64,000 nt of DNA. It comes from Actinosynnema sp. ALI-1.44. Lineage in GTDB: Bacteria > Actinomycetota > Actinomycetes > Mycobacteriales > Pseudonocardiaceae. The DNA lies in assembly GCF_001984155.1 (NCBI RefSeq), contig NZ_MTQO01000046.1, positions 248,001-312,000 of the forward strand. Direction: 5' to 3'. The notes under the pieces are model-generated. The model did not search any database, was not told the origin of the DNA, and worked only from the letters and a program-made list of their open reading frames with translations. Below are positions 9,685-17,384 of the stretch, one piece after another; the first letter of the stretch is position 1, and every line of letters starts with the position of its first letter. The translations under genes were made by a program, and so were the position numbers.

Positions 9685-10467
9685 TCACGCGGCCAGGTCC
9701 AGCCATTCCCCCACCGTCAGCACGCGTGCGCGCTTTCCGGCGTGCGTGCGGAATTCGGTCTCCGGGTCGGTGATCTCGACGTAGCCCGCGATCTTGTCCG
9801 GTTGCTCCGGCTCGTAGTGCATCGGCACGGCGTAGCGGGCGTCGAGGATCGCCGCGGCCGCGGCGGACTGCACCGGGTCCATCGCGGCGGGCAGCGGGCT
9901 CGGCGGCTGCAGGTGCGGCGCGTCGACCACCGCGCCGTTGGCGGGCAGGAACACCGCGTCGAACGGGCTGAACCGGCGCGCGATGAGCCACCAGTAACCG
10001 TGGAACATCGTGTCGCCGCCGTGGAAGACCCGCTGCCCGTCGGCCTGTACCACCCAGTTGAGCTGCGGATCGCCCAGCCCGTCGACGGCGGGGACCGCGG
10101 TGACCTGGAACGGCCCGATCTCACGGGTGGACCAGGCAGCCACGACCTCGGCGGCCAGCCGGTGCTGAACCAGTTCACGCTCGGACAGCAGTGTCGTCAC
10201 GTTGTCCACGTCGTCGCCGTGGCCGGGCGCCGGGCGGAGCACCGGCGCTCCCGGCGCCAGCACGTCCGCGATCGCGGACGCGTCGGTGTGGTCCCGGTGC
10301 AGGTGGGTGACCAGCGCGGCGGTGACGTCGCCACTCGGCGCCGCCAGTCCCTTGCCGTCCTGCCACCCCGTGAACAGCGGTGAAATGTCTCGCACGTAGT
10401 CGATCACCAGTCGCCTGCCGCCCGCCTCGACCTCCAGTCCGGCCCAGCCCAGTCGTCGCACACGCAT
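9685..10467 (-). CDS. UlaG-like MBL-fold metal-dependent hydrolase
   Basis: A 260-residue metallo-hydrolase. It has the metal motif THLHRDHTDASA (HxHxDH), a downstream GGDTMFHG aspartate, and MHYEPEQ near the C-terminus supplying the last His. The order and spacing match the UlaG/RomA-like MBL subgroup, not true beta-lactamases. The start ATG 10467 has a GAAGGGG site. It is divergent from a TetR gene across an operator-like inverted repeat, so it is probably repressed by it. The substrate is not predictable. Confidence 0.9.
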   Translation of the reverse strand: MRVRRLGWAGLEVEAGGRRLVIDYVRDISPLFTGWQDGKGLAAPSGDVTAALVTHLHRDHTDASAIADVLAPGAPVLRPAPGHGDDVDNVTTLLSERELVQHRLAAEVVAAWSTREIGPFQVTAVPAVDGLGDPQLNWVVQADGQRVFHGGDTMFHGYWWLIARRFSPFDAVFLPANGAVVDAPHLQPPSPLPAAMDPVQSAAAAAILDARYAVPMHYEPEQPDKIAGYVEITDPETEFRTHAGKRARVLTVGEWLDLAA

Positions 10468-10506
10468 CTCGCACCCCTTCGTCCCGGTGGTTGGTCGACG
10501 GAAATT

Positions 10507-10556
10507 TAGCGTACGAGCGTTCACCAAATCAATAGCGAACGCGCGTACGCTATTCT
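10507..10556 (+). promoter_or_regulatory. Divergent operator/promoter between MBL and TetR genes
   Basis: A 16-bp arm at 10507-10522 (TAGCGTACG, one base, GCGTTC) is the mirror image of 10537-10552, with one mismatch position and a 14-base spacer. The right arm also forms a smaller palindrome AATAGCG/CGCTATT (10531-10554). It overlaps the likely -10 TATTCT (10551-10556) of the TetR gene, whose ATG is 6 bases further on. This is an expected TetR operator layout. Confidence 0.65.
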
Positions 10557-10562
10557 CGTCAC

Positions 10563-11162
10563 ATGTCACCGCGACGCTCAGCGGCCGAAGCACAGGCCAC
10601 CAGGGGCAGGATTCTTGGCCGAGCCGCCGAGATCGCCTCGGCGGAAGGGCTGGACGGCATCACCATCGGGCGGCTCGCCGAGGAGCTGGAGATGAGCAAG
10701 TCCGGGGTGCACAAGCACTTCGGTACCAAGGAGACACTGCAGATCTCCACATTGGACAAGGCGTTCGTCGACTTCTGGCACCGGGTGGTGGAGCCCGCGC
10801 TGACCGAACCCGCGGGTCTACGGCGACTGCGCGCGGTGTGCGACAACTCCGTGGGCTACCTGGAAGCGCCACTGCTGCCCGGCGGCTGCCTGATGACAGC
10901 GGCGCTCACCGAATACGACGGCCGCCCCGGCCGCGTTCGTGACGCGGTGGCCGAGGTGTGGTCGCGCTGGCGGGAACAGCTGCGGGCGGACCTGGTCGCG
11001 GCGGTGGACAACGGCGAGCTACCCACCGGGTTCGACGTCGACCAGGCGCTGTTCGAGATCGTCGCCGCCGGGTTGGCGCTCAACGCGGCCATGCAACTCG
11101 AGCACGACCAGACGGCCGCGGGCCGGGCCCGGCGCGCGATCGGCAGGGCGTTGGACCAGTAG
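10563..11162 (+). CDS. TetR/AcrR family transcriptional regulator
   Basis: A 199-residue TetR regulator with an intact N-terminal HTH (GRAAEIASAEGLDGITIGRLAEEL, then MSKSGVHKHFGTKETL). The C-terminal domain contains LLPGGCLMTAALTEYDGRPG, typical of the TetR_C subgroup with a conserved GCL. The ATG lies 6 bases downstream of a -10 element, so the message is probably leaderless. It stands divergent from the MBL hydrolase and most likely controls it and itself through the intervening repeat. Confidence 0.92.
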   Translation: MSPRRSAAEAQATRGRILGRAAEIASAEGLDGITIGRLAEELEMSKSGVHKHFGTKETLQISTLDKAFVDFWHRVVEPALTEPAGLRRLRAVCDNSVGYLEAPLLPGGCLMTAALTEYDGRPGRVRDAVAEVWSRWREQLRADLVAAVDNGELPTGFDVDQALFEIVAAGLALNAAMQLEHDQTAAGRARRAIGRALDQ

Positions 11163-11166
11163 CCGC

Positions 11167-12072
11167 TCAGCTGACCGAGCGGTCCAGTGCGTCGAGCAAC
11201 CAGGTGTGCGCGACACCGGGCGGTGCGGGTTCGCCGGTGATCTCACCGGCGAGGCGCCAGTAGTGGCGCAACTGCGGGTGCCGGTCGGCGGCGGTGCGCC
11301 GGTTCAACGCCCGCCGGAACGCCGGGGTGTCGCCCGTGCCGAGCGCGGTGGCGTGGGCGGTCACGAACAGGTCGAGCGCGGGCCCCGGCTGCGGTCGAGC
11401 TCCAGCCGTCACCAGCGGGGACGCCAACTGGCAGGCCGCGCCGACGATGGCGTGGAGGGCGCCGAGATCGGCGACGCGATCATGGTCGACCAGTGTGCTG
11501 TCGCGCAGTCGGGTGACGAGCGCGCGGTCGGTGGCGAGCAGCACCAACTCGGCGTACGCGACGACCTGTGCCGTGGTCGGCAGTTCCGGCGGTCGCGGAG
11601 CGCTGACGTCGAGGAACATGCGTGCCGTGTCCGGCGGGATCGGACCGGTGGTCATCGGGCGCCACAGGCGGACGAGGACGTCGTGCGCGGCGAACCCGTC
11701 CGCCACTGCGGACAGCAGCTCAAGCCGGGCGGTGCGGTCGGCGGGCGGCGCCTGCTCGACCGCGCGGAGCACCGAGCGTCGCCAGGCCAGCGTCGCCACC
11801 TCGCGGTCGAGCGTGGCCCGCTCGGCGGCCACGGCATCGGTGAGCGAGAACTGTCCACTGAGGACGTCCGTGATCGACTTCAGGCCCAGCCCGAGCCCAC
11901 GCAGCCGCCGCACCAGGGTCAGGCGGCTGACCGCGGACGGGTCGAACCGGCGGTGGCCACCGGCGCTGCGCACAGGCGCCAGCAACCCCTCGTCGCAGTA
12001 GAACCGGATCGTCCGCACGGACACGCCGGTCCGCCGCGCCAGGTCGCCGATCCCGAGTGTGTCGCCGGTCAC
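11167..12072 (-). CDS. MerR family transcriptional regulator
   Basis: A regulator of about 301 residues. The N-terminal winged HTH is clear (LGIGDLARRTGVSVRTIRFYCDEGLLAP, RSAGGHRRFD), followed by the dimerisation coiled coil (SLTDAVAAERATLDREVATLA) and a long uncharacterised C-terminal domain. I chose GTG 12072 because the HTH begins 5 residues later; the longer frame adds unrelated residues across the promoter. It is divergent from the MDMPI-type gene, and a MerR-type promoter with a 20-bp spacer lies between them. Confidence 0.88.
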   Translation of the reverse strand: MTGDTLGIGDLARRTGVSVRTIRFYCDEGLLAPVRSAGGHRRFDPSAVSRLTLVRRLRGLGLGLKSITDVLSGQFSLTDAVAAERATLDREVATLAWRRSVLRAVEQAPPADRTARLELLSAVADGFAAHDVLVRLWRPMTTGPIPPDTARMFLDVSAPRPPELPTTAQVVAYAELVLLATDRALVTRLRDSTLVDHDRVADLGALHAIVGAACQLASPLVTAGARPQPGPALDLFVTAHATALGTGDTPAFRRALNRRTAADRHPQLRHYWRLAGEITGEPAPPGVAHTWLLDALDRSVS

Positions 12073-12078
12073 TGTCGG

Positions 12079-12110
12079 TTGAACCTCCAGTCGAGTGGAG
12101 TTCCTACGGT
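12079..12110 (+). promoter_or_regulatory. MerR-type promoter with 20-bp spacer
   Basis: TTGAAC (12079-12084, -35) and TACGGT (12105-12110, -10) are separated by 20 bp. Within the spacer an inverted repeat (GAACCTCCA against TGGAGTTC, one base extra on the left) is centred between the boxes. MerR regulators activate promoters with overlong 19-20 bp spacers by twisting the DNA. The ATG of the downstream gene is 6 bases after the -10, implying a leaderless transcript. Confidence 0.62.
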
Positions 12111-12116
12111 ACGACC

Positions 12117-12854
12117 ATGGACACCGCACGACTTGTACAGGGACTGCACGAGCACACCGCCGGATTCGCGAAGGCGGTGGCCAATGCCGACCCAGCGGCC
12201 CGGGTGCCCACCTGTCCGGAGTGGCCGATGCGAGTACTGGTCGGACACATCGGCCAGGCGCACCGCTGGGCGGCGGACATCGTCCGGACCGGGCCGAGCC
12301 CGGTGCCGGACCCGTTCGACGCGGACCCCGGCTCGCCCGGCAAGTGGCCCGACTGGCTGCACGAGGGCGCCGCGGACCTCACCGACGCGGTGCTGAGCGC
12401 CGCCGGGAGTCCGGTGTGGACGTTCTTCGGCCCGGGACCGGCGACATTCTGGTTGCGCCGGATGCTGCACGACACGACCGTGCACCACGCGGACGCGGCG
12501 CTCGCGACGGACACCGCGTTCGAGGTGGCGCCGGATCTCGCGGCCGACGCGATCAGCGAGTGGCTGGAGGTGCTGTCCGACCCTGTCACGCCGACACTGA
12601 AACCGGCGTTCTCGGCACTGCGCGGCACCGGCCAGACTCTCCAACTCCGCCCCGACACCGGCCCGGGCTGGCTGATCACCCGCACCCCCGACGGCGTGCG
12701 GTGGGCGCGTGCCACGAGCACCGCGGACGTCACACTGGCCGGCCCCGTCGGGCAGTTGCTGTTGGTGCTCACCAGAAGGCTGCCTGCCAGTCAGGTCACG
12801 ATCACCGGCGACCACGCTCTGGCCGACCACTGGCTGACGCACACGGCGGCGTGA
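12117..12854 (+). CDS. Maleylpyruvate isomerase-family (mycothiol-dependent type) enzyme
   Basis: A 245-residue DinB-like protein of the MDMPI group. The N-terminal four-helix metal domain shows CPEW, LVGHIGQAHRW (metal His) and MLHDTTVHHADAAL (the HxxxxHxxDA signature with two further ligands). The C-terminal part resembles the MDMPI_C sterol-carrier-like domain. Members use mycothiol as a thiol cofactor, which fits an actinomycete (family knowledge). The gene is controlled from a MerR-type promoter by the divergent regulator. The substrate is unknown; conjugation or detoxification is plausible. Confidence 0.85.
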   Translation: MDTARLVQGLHEHTAGFAKAVANADPAARVPTCPEWPMRVLVGHIGQAHRWAADIVRTGPSPVPDPFDADPGSPGKWPDWLHEGAADLTDAVLSAAGSPVWTFFGPGPATFWLRRMLHDTTVHHADAALATDTAFEVAPDLAADAISEWLEVLSDPVTPTLKPAFSALRGTGQTLQLRPDTGPGWLITRTPDGVRWARATSTADVTLAGPVGQLLLVLTRRLPASQVTITGDHALADHWLTHTAA

Positions 12855-12859
12855 GCATC

Positions 12860-13004
12860 GCATTTGGCACACGTCGCGCAGGGTCTCCAGGAGACGGGCG
12901 ACGTTCGCCTCGTCACGGCGGTAGGAGGTCCACTTGCCCCGGCGGGTGGCGACCACCAGCCCCGCCTGCCGCAGCATCGCGAGGTACTGCGAGGTGGTCG
13001 ACCA
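12860..13004 (-). pseudogene. ArsR-family regulator remnant (C-terminal half)
   Basis: The reverse strand reads STTSQYLAMLRQAGLVVATRRG then WTSYRRDEANVARLLETLRD, the recognition helix and wing of an ArsR regulator. The N-terminal half is absent and no stop follows before the frame runs into the antisense of the MDMPI-type gene. The homology begins abruptly at 13004, exactly where a second, oppositely oriented remnant begins. Confidence 0.6.
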
Positions 13005-13117
13005 GGGGCAAGTTCCGTCCGGTGATCGGCACCGTGCTACCGCTGACCGACATCGCACAGGCACACACACCGCTGGAAGGCGGTTCCACCGGCGAGATCG
13101 CCATTGCCGTGGCGTAA
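13004..13117 (+). pseudogene. Quinone oxidoreductase/zinc-binding dehydrogenase remnant (C-terminus)
   Basis: The forward strand reads GKFRPVIGTVLPLTDIAQAH followed by LEGGSTGEIAIAV and a TAA stop. This is the normal C-terminal tail of an MDR-type NADPH:quinone oxidoreductase. Everything upstream of about 13004 in this frame is unrelated. Together with the ArsR tail it suggests that a deletion removed both N-terminal halves and the shared promoter of a divergent pair. Confidence 0.6.
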
Positions 13118-13167
13118 ACGGGCAGCAGGTCCGCCTTTCGAGACCATCCGCCCCGTGATGCCGGAAC

Positions 13168-13911
13168 TCACGCGGGCTGCGAACCCACATGGAACTCGTT
13201 GCCGAACGGGTCGACGGCCTTGCCCATCCGCGCATAGGGCATGTCCTCGAGCTTGCCCGCCGTGCCACCGGCGGCCGCCACCCTCGCCATGGTCTCGTCG
13301 GCGCTCGCGACGGCGAAGCTGGTCTCCCAGTAGGAGACTTCGCTTTCCGTGGTGCCCAGGACGCCACCGATCTCGTGCCCGTCCGGCCGACGCAGGAAGG
13401 TGAAATCGACGCCGGGCAGTTGCTCCTCGTTGCCATCCAGGGTGAAGTCGAAGACCGCTGTGTAGAAGTCCCGCGCCCGCCCGGGGTTCGGGGTCACGAG
13501 ATCGTTGCGCACCAACGTGTCCGGCTCGTTCACCAGACGACACCCCGGCTCCCGCCCGCCCTGCCAGAGCCCGAACCGGGTCCCGGTCGGGTCCGTCACG
13601 ATCGCCGCGCGGCCGAGCTGCCCGACGTCGTGCGGCTCCCGCACAACCACGCCACCCGCAGCCGCGGCCCGCTTGACGGTGCCGGCGCAGTCGTCGGTCG
13701 CGATGTGCACTTCCCAGCCGTAGCCGGGGGTTTCCGCACGCAACCCGGCGACCGCCAAGCCACGAAGCAGGCACACGGTCCCCCGCTCGTCCTCGGCGAA
13801 GGTCCAGCCGAACACGGCACCGTAGAATTCTTTCGCCGCCGCCAGATCCGGTACGGCGAGATCTGTCCAGGTGGGCGTCCCCAGCGGTTGATTGCGGTCG
13901 ATCTGAACCAT
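13168..13911 (-). CDS. VOC family protein with two glyoxalase-like domains
   Basis: A 247-residue protein of two tandem vicinal-oxygen-chelate domains. Domain 1 (about 10-120) has PTWTDLAVPDLAAAKEFYGAVFGW in shortened form and GWEVHIATDD. Domain 2 (about 130-245) has LVTPNPGRARDFYTAVFDF and SYWETSFAVASADE. Relatives are glyoxalase/bleomycin-resistance/dioxygenase-like proteins. Each half seems to carry potential metal ligands, but the chemistry cannot be named. It is divergent from an AraC regulator over a 10-bp-arm inverted repeat. Confidence 0.9.
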   Translation of the reverse strand: MVQIDRNQPLGTPTWTDLAVPDLAAAKEFYGAVFGWTFAEDERGTVCLLRGLAVAGLRAETPGYGWEVHIATDDCAGTVKRAAAAGGVVVREPHDVGQLGRAAIVTDPTGTRFGLWQGGREPGCRLVNEPDTLVRNDLVTPNPGRARDFYTAVFDFTLDGNEEQLPGVDFTFLRRPDGHEIGGVLGTTESEVSYWETSFAVASADETMARVAAAGGTAGKLEDMPYARMGKAVDPFGNEFHVGSQPA

Positions 13912-13956
13912 CGTGGCGGCTCCTTCGCTCGTCTGCTGACACCGCTCACGCTATGG

Positions 13957-13987
13957 CCTTTTCAGGTCAGATCCTGGCCTGAAAAGG
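13957..13987. promoter_or_regulatory. Inverted repeat between VOC and AraC genes
   Basis: CCTTTTCAGG (13957-13966) is perfectly mirrored by CCTGAAAAGG (13978-13987) with an 11-base spacer that contains more CAGG/CCTG symmetry. The right arm overlaps the AAGGAGG ribosome site (13984-13990) of the AraC gene. It may act as an operator or as an RNA hairpin that hides this site. Confidence 0.55.
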
Positions 13988-14003
13988 AGGGTGCCGGAGA
14001 TGG

Positions 14004-14882
14004 ATGTGGGCGACGACGATCCACGTCGGCGATGCTGTGCGCGTGAAGTACGTGTCCAAAGTTCCGCGACCGCCGCTGGACGGGCTGATCGACGACCTCT
14101 ACTACCTGGAGGGTGCGCCGCCGTACGCCCGGCTGACGCTGCCGCCGAGCCCGTCGGCGCTGCTCATCGTCAACCTCGGGACGCCGTTCCGCATCCGCGC
14201 AGGCACCGACATCGAGACAACCGAGTACGCCGACGGCTGCGTGGTCACCATGCCCACCCGCGCGTGGGAGTTCGGCTACCCACCTCGGACCCGGTCCGTC
14301 GGCGTACACCTCAAGCCGTGGGGGCTGGCGCCGTTCCTGCCTATGCCGGCGGCCGAGCTGTGTGACCGGCCGGTGACGCTCGAGCAGGTTTGGGGCCGGT
14401 CCGCGACCGCCGGGCTGCGGGACCGGCTGGCCACAGCGAAAGGGCCGCACGAGATGCTGACGCTGCTCGAGCAGGAGTTGACGCGACGGCTGCGCGAGAC
14501 CGCTGGCCTGGGGCTGGTCCGCCACACCAGCAACGCCATCGCGACGACCAGCGGAGCGGTGGCCATCGGCGACCTGAGCGTGGCCGCCGGTGTCAGCAGC
14601 ACTCATCTGGCACAGCGGTTCAAGGAACTCGTCGGCGTCACACCGAAGCGGCTGGCCCGCGCCTACCGCTTCACCGCCACCGTGTTCGCGATCAACCCCG
14701 CCGAGCCGGTCGACTGGGGCGACCTCGCGTGTGCCGCGGGCTACTTCGACCAGGCCCACTTCAGCCACGAGTTCCGCGCGTTCACCGGGCTCACGCCGAC
14801 CCGGTACATCGAAGTCCGGCGGCGGTTCCTGCGCGAACACCCCGGCCACACGCTGGACGGCTGGCCGCTGCCTGCCGATTGA
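14004..14882 (+). CDS. AraC family transcriptional regulator
   Basis: A 292-residue regulator. The C-terminal double HTH is recognisable: IGDLSVAAGVSSTHLAQRFKELVGVTPKRLARAYR and later LACAAGYFDQAHFSHEFRAFTGLTPTRYIE, in family order. The N-terminal 160 residues form an AraC ligand-type domain (PPSPSALLIVNLGTPF). The start is uncertain: ATG 14004 is 13 bases from the AAGGAGG site, and a GTG at 14043 would begin VKYVSK. It presumably controls the divergent VOC gene. Confidence 0.88.
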   Translation: MWATTIHVGDAVRVKYVSKVPRPPLDGLIDDLYYLEGAPPYARLTLPPSPSALLIVNLGTPFRIRAGTDIETTEYADGCVVTMPTRAWEFGYPPRTRSVGVHLKPWGLAPFLPMPAAELCDRPVTLEQVWGRSATAGLRDRLATAKGPHEMLTLLEQELTRRLRETAGLGLVRHTSNAIATTSGAVAIGDLSVAAGVSSTHLAQRFKELVGVTPKRLARAYRFTATVFAINPAEPVDWGDLACAAGYFDQAHFSHEFRAFTGLTPTRYIEVRRRFLREHPGHTLDGWPLPAD

Positions 14883-14950
14883 TTTCTTACAAGAGCGACA
14901 GCTCACGACACGTCACTATGGGCACACCCCAAGCAGCAGAGGAGAGCCCC

Positions 14951-15532
14951 GTGGGCAAGGTGGTCATGTACAGCTCGGTATCGGTGGACGGCTTCGTCGC
15001 GGACGAGAACGACCAGCCCGGACCGCTGTTCGACTGGTTGTCCAACGGTGACGTCCCGTTGGACGAGAGCGGCGCGCTGAAGGTGTCGCAGACCTCCTAC
15101 GACTGCACCCGGGCGTACTGGGACCAGATCGGGGTGACGATCGCTGGCCGCCACGTCTTCGACATGACGGACGGCTGGGACGGAAAGCCGCCCGGCGGGA
15201 TCGACCATGTGGTCGTCGTGACACACCGGCCAGCGCCCGAGGGCTGGGACCCCGACGCGCCGTTCCACTTCGTCGACGGTGTCGAGAAAGCCGTGGCCAA
15301 GGCGCAGGAGCTTGCCGGTGACCGCATAGTCGAGGTCGCAGCGGGCGACGTCGGTGGCCAGGCGCTTGCCGCAGGTCTGGTCGACGAGGTGCGCATGGAC
15401 GTCGTACCTGTGGTGTTCGGGTCCGGCAAGCGCTACTTCGGGTCGGTCGACGCGCAGCACCTGTTGGAGGAACCTGACGTGGTGATTCAGGGCAACCGGG
15501 TGCTTCACCTGCGCTACCGGATGCGCCGTTGA
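14951..15532 (+). CDS. Dihydrofolate reductase/RibD C-terminal family protein
   Basis: A 193-residue protein of the RibD_C/DHFR-like fold. It opens with GKVVMYSSVSVDGFVAD and has TIAGRHVFDMTDGW and a late GDVGGQALAAGLVDEVRMDVVPVVFGSG signature. The GTG start at 14951 follows a GAGGAGAG site. Members use NADPH; this clade in actinomycetes has no assigned substrate and is not the essential folate enzyme. It follows the AraC gene by 68 bp on the same strand and may be cotranscribed. Confidence 0.9.
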   Translation: MGKVVMYSSVSVDGFVADENDQPGPLFDWLSNGDVPLDESGALKVSQTSYDCTRAYWDQIGVTIAGRHVFDMTDGWDGKPPGGIDHVVVVTHRPAPEGWDPDAPFHFVDGVEKAVAKAQELAGDRIVEVAAGDVGGQALAAGLVDEVRMDVVPVVFGSGKRYFGSVDAQHLLEEPDVVIQGNRVLHLRYRMRR

Positions 15533-15545
15533 CCGGTCCAAGTGA

Positions 15546-16745
15546 TCAGCTGTTGCCATCCACCGCGGTGAGCCAACCGCGGTGCAGCGCGGGCGACAAC
15601 TCGTGCGCGGCCGAGTTGCGGACGTTCTCGTCGTCGTGCAGGTACCCCTCAGTGGTGGTCAGGTCAGCGTGCCCGAGGTCGCGTTGGACCTGCCGCGGCG
15701 GTACCCCGCGTTCGATGGCCTCGGTGGCGTAGGTGTGCCGCGCGGAGTGCGGGTGGATGGTGTCGCGTAGCGGTGCGAGGTGGGTGGCGATGAACGCGGC
15801 CTGCGAGGTGGCCAGCAGTTCCCGCAGCCACTCCGCTCGCGGCGGCGGGGCGTCAGCGGGTGGGGCGAAGGTGGCGCACAGCCGGGTCAGCACCGCCTGG
15901 ACGTGCGAGACGTGGACGCGTCTGCCGGTGCTGGTGGTGAACAGTGGGTCAGGTGGCCTCAGGCCGACCTGACCGGCCAGTGCCGGTACGGCCGGGGTCA
16001 CCCGTCGGGTGAGGTAGGCCTGCACGGCGTCGGCGACCGGGGGTGCCAGCGCGACATCGCGGTCTTTGCCGCCTTTCCCGTGCACGCGCAGGATCGCGGG
16101 GCCGTGGAGGGTGGGCCGGTGGTAGTCGTCGCGGTTGACGCCGACCAGTTCCTCGGCACGCACTCCGGTGCCGAGCAGGATCTCGACCATGGCACGATCG
16201 CGGGCTCCGTCGCGCCGGTGCTCTGCCAGCAGGTACGCGGCCATCAGCAGAGCGCGACAGGCGTGCATGGACCAGCGTTTGGTGCTGGACGGGCTGTTGC
16301 GGGGCCGGTTGAGGTGCTGGGTGCGGCGGTCGACCAGGTCGACCGGATTGTGGCTGGCCATGCCGTGGCGACGCAGGTATTTGCCGTAGAACGCCGACAC
16401 GGCCGACAGCATCCGGGCACGGGTGGCGGTGCTGTACCCGGCGTCGGCCAGGTCAGCGAGCCAGCGTTCGACGTCGGTGACCTGGACCTGGTCGAAGGAG
16501 GTGAAGTCCTGGGCCAGGCACCAATGCAGCCATTGCAGCCCGGTGGGGTGCTCACGCCGGGCGCGCCCACGGCGGCGGTGCGGATCGGGCGGGGTGTAAC
16601 CAGGCACCCAGTCTCGGGGGATGCCCAGATCGGTGGCGTAGGCGATGCGGGTGTTCAGCGAAGTGTAGATCCGCAGAAACTCGGCGAACCGCTGCTGGGC
16701 CTCGCTGCTCGTCGATGGCCGACCGCCGGCCACCTCGATACTCAC
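15546..16745 (-). CDS. Tyrosine site-specific recombinase/integrase
   Basis: A recombinase of about 399 residues. An N-terminal SAM-like core-binding domain (FAEFLRIYTSLNTRIAYATDL, later VERWLADLADAGYSTATRARMLSAV) precedes the catalytic domain. Catalytic residues visible are R in GTGVRAEELVGV, K in VHGKGGKDRDV, HxxR in HPHSARHTYA, and the nucleophile Tyr in LTTTEGYLHDD after LGHA. The start GTG 16745 follows a GGAGGG site. No excisionase, replication or transfer genes and no tRNA or att repeat were found beside it, so it is an orphan or the last piece of a lost element. Gene debris lies directly upstream. Confidence 0.92.
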   Translation of the reverse strand: MSIEVAGGRPSTSSEAQQRFAEFLRIYTSLNTRIAYATDLGIPRDWVPGYTPPDPHRRRGRARREHPTGLQWLHWCLAQDFTSFDQVQVTDVERWLADLADAGYSTATRARMLSAVSAFYGKYLRRHGMASHNPVDLVDRRTQHLNRPRNSPSSTKRWSMHACRALLMAAYLLAEHRRDGARDRAMVEILLGTGVRAEELVGVNRDDYHRPTLHGPAILRVHGKGGKDRDVALAPPVADAVQAYLTRRVTPAVPALAGQVGLRPPDPLFTTSTGRRVHVSHVQAVLTRLCATFAPPADAPPPRAEWLRELLATSQAAFIATHLAPLRDTIHPHSARHTYATEAIERGVPPRQVQRDLGHADLTTTEGYLHDDENVRNSAAHELSPALHRGWLTAVDGNS

Positions 16746-17384
16746 ACACCCTCCCCTGTTCCTGGTGCCTGTCGCGGACTGCAGATTAGTACCGGTTGCG
16801 GCGCGTCGCCCGGGTGGCTCGGCCATCCGGGCGTGTTGTCAATCGCCGATGCCGCGTGGCTGGAGCAGGACCTCGGTGAGTTGCGCCAGGCGGTCGGCGG
16901 CAGCGGGATCGAATGGCGGCTACCAGCCGGGCACTGGCGGCGTCGTACTCGCCGGTGAATCCGGTCGCGGTCAAGCCGGGGTGCGGCAGGACGTACCGAA
17001 CGGGGCTGTCAGATCCATCCATGTATCGAGTGCCGTTCACCACGCAGGACGAGAACGGCGCGTTCGTCGGGCCGTTCCCGGTGTTGCTGCGCTTCCCGCA
17101 CCTGGCCAGGCCGATCAAGCTGAAAGCGGGGCTGCGGGTCGAGTCTGGCGGTGGTGCGGGACCTGCGCGAGCGGCGGACGCCAGCGAGCCCGGAGGAGAT
17201 CACCGAGTTCGAGACCGACGTGCTGGCCGGGTTCGGTGACGGACAAGGTGTCGGCGGCGGTTCGGCGGCAACCCCGGCAACTTGCCCGGTATGCGACACC
17301 TGTCCAGTCAGCACTCCGACCTGCCCGGCTGGGGCAGCTACTGGACACCTCCACCGGGATGAATACCTGCGGCCGGGCACGGTC
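16746..17384. other. 640-bp stretch of degenerate coding debris
   Basis: No intact gene is visible between the recombinase and LysR. Around 16786-17000 on the reverse strand a short PHPGLTATGFTGEY segment faintly resembles an SDR C-terminal region. From 17021 forward a carboxymuconolactone-decarboxylase-like fragment is split over frames (separate entry). The accumulation of fragments next to a recombinase suggests past insertion and deletion events. Confidence 0.5.
17021..17245 (+). pseudogene. Carboxymuconolactone decarboxylase-like remnant
   Basis: One forward frame from ATG 17021 encodes MYRVPFTT, then FVGPFPVLLRFPHLARPIKLKAGLRVE, resembling the early helix of CMD-family proteins. A second frame at about 17151 continues VVRDLRERRTPASPEEITEFETDVLAGFG, resembling a later region, with the AhpD core missing between. 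A frameshift plus internal deletion would explain this. The family assignment is tentative. Confidence 0.42.
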
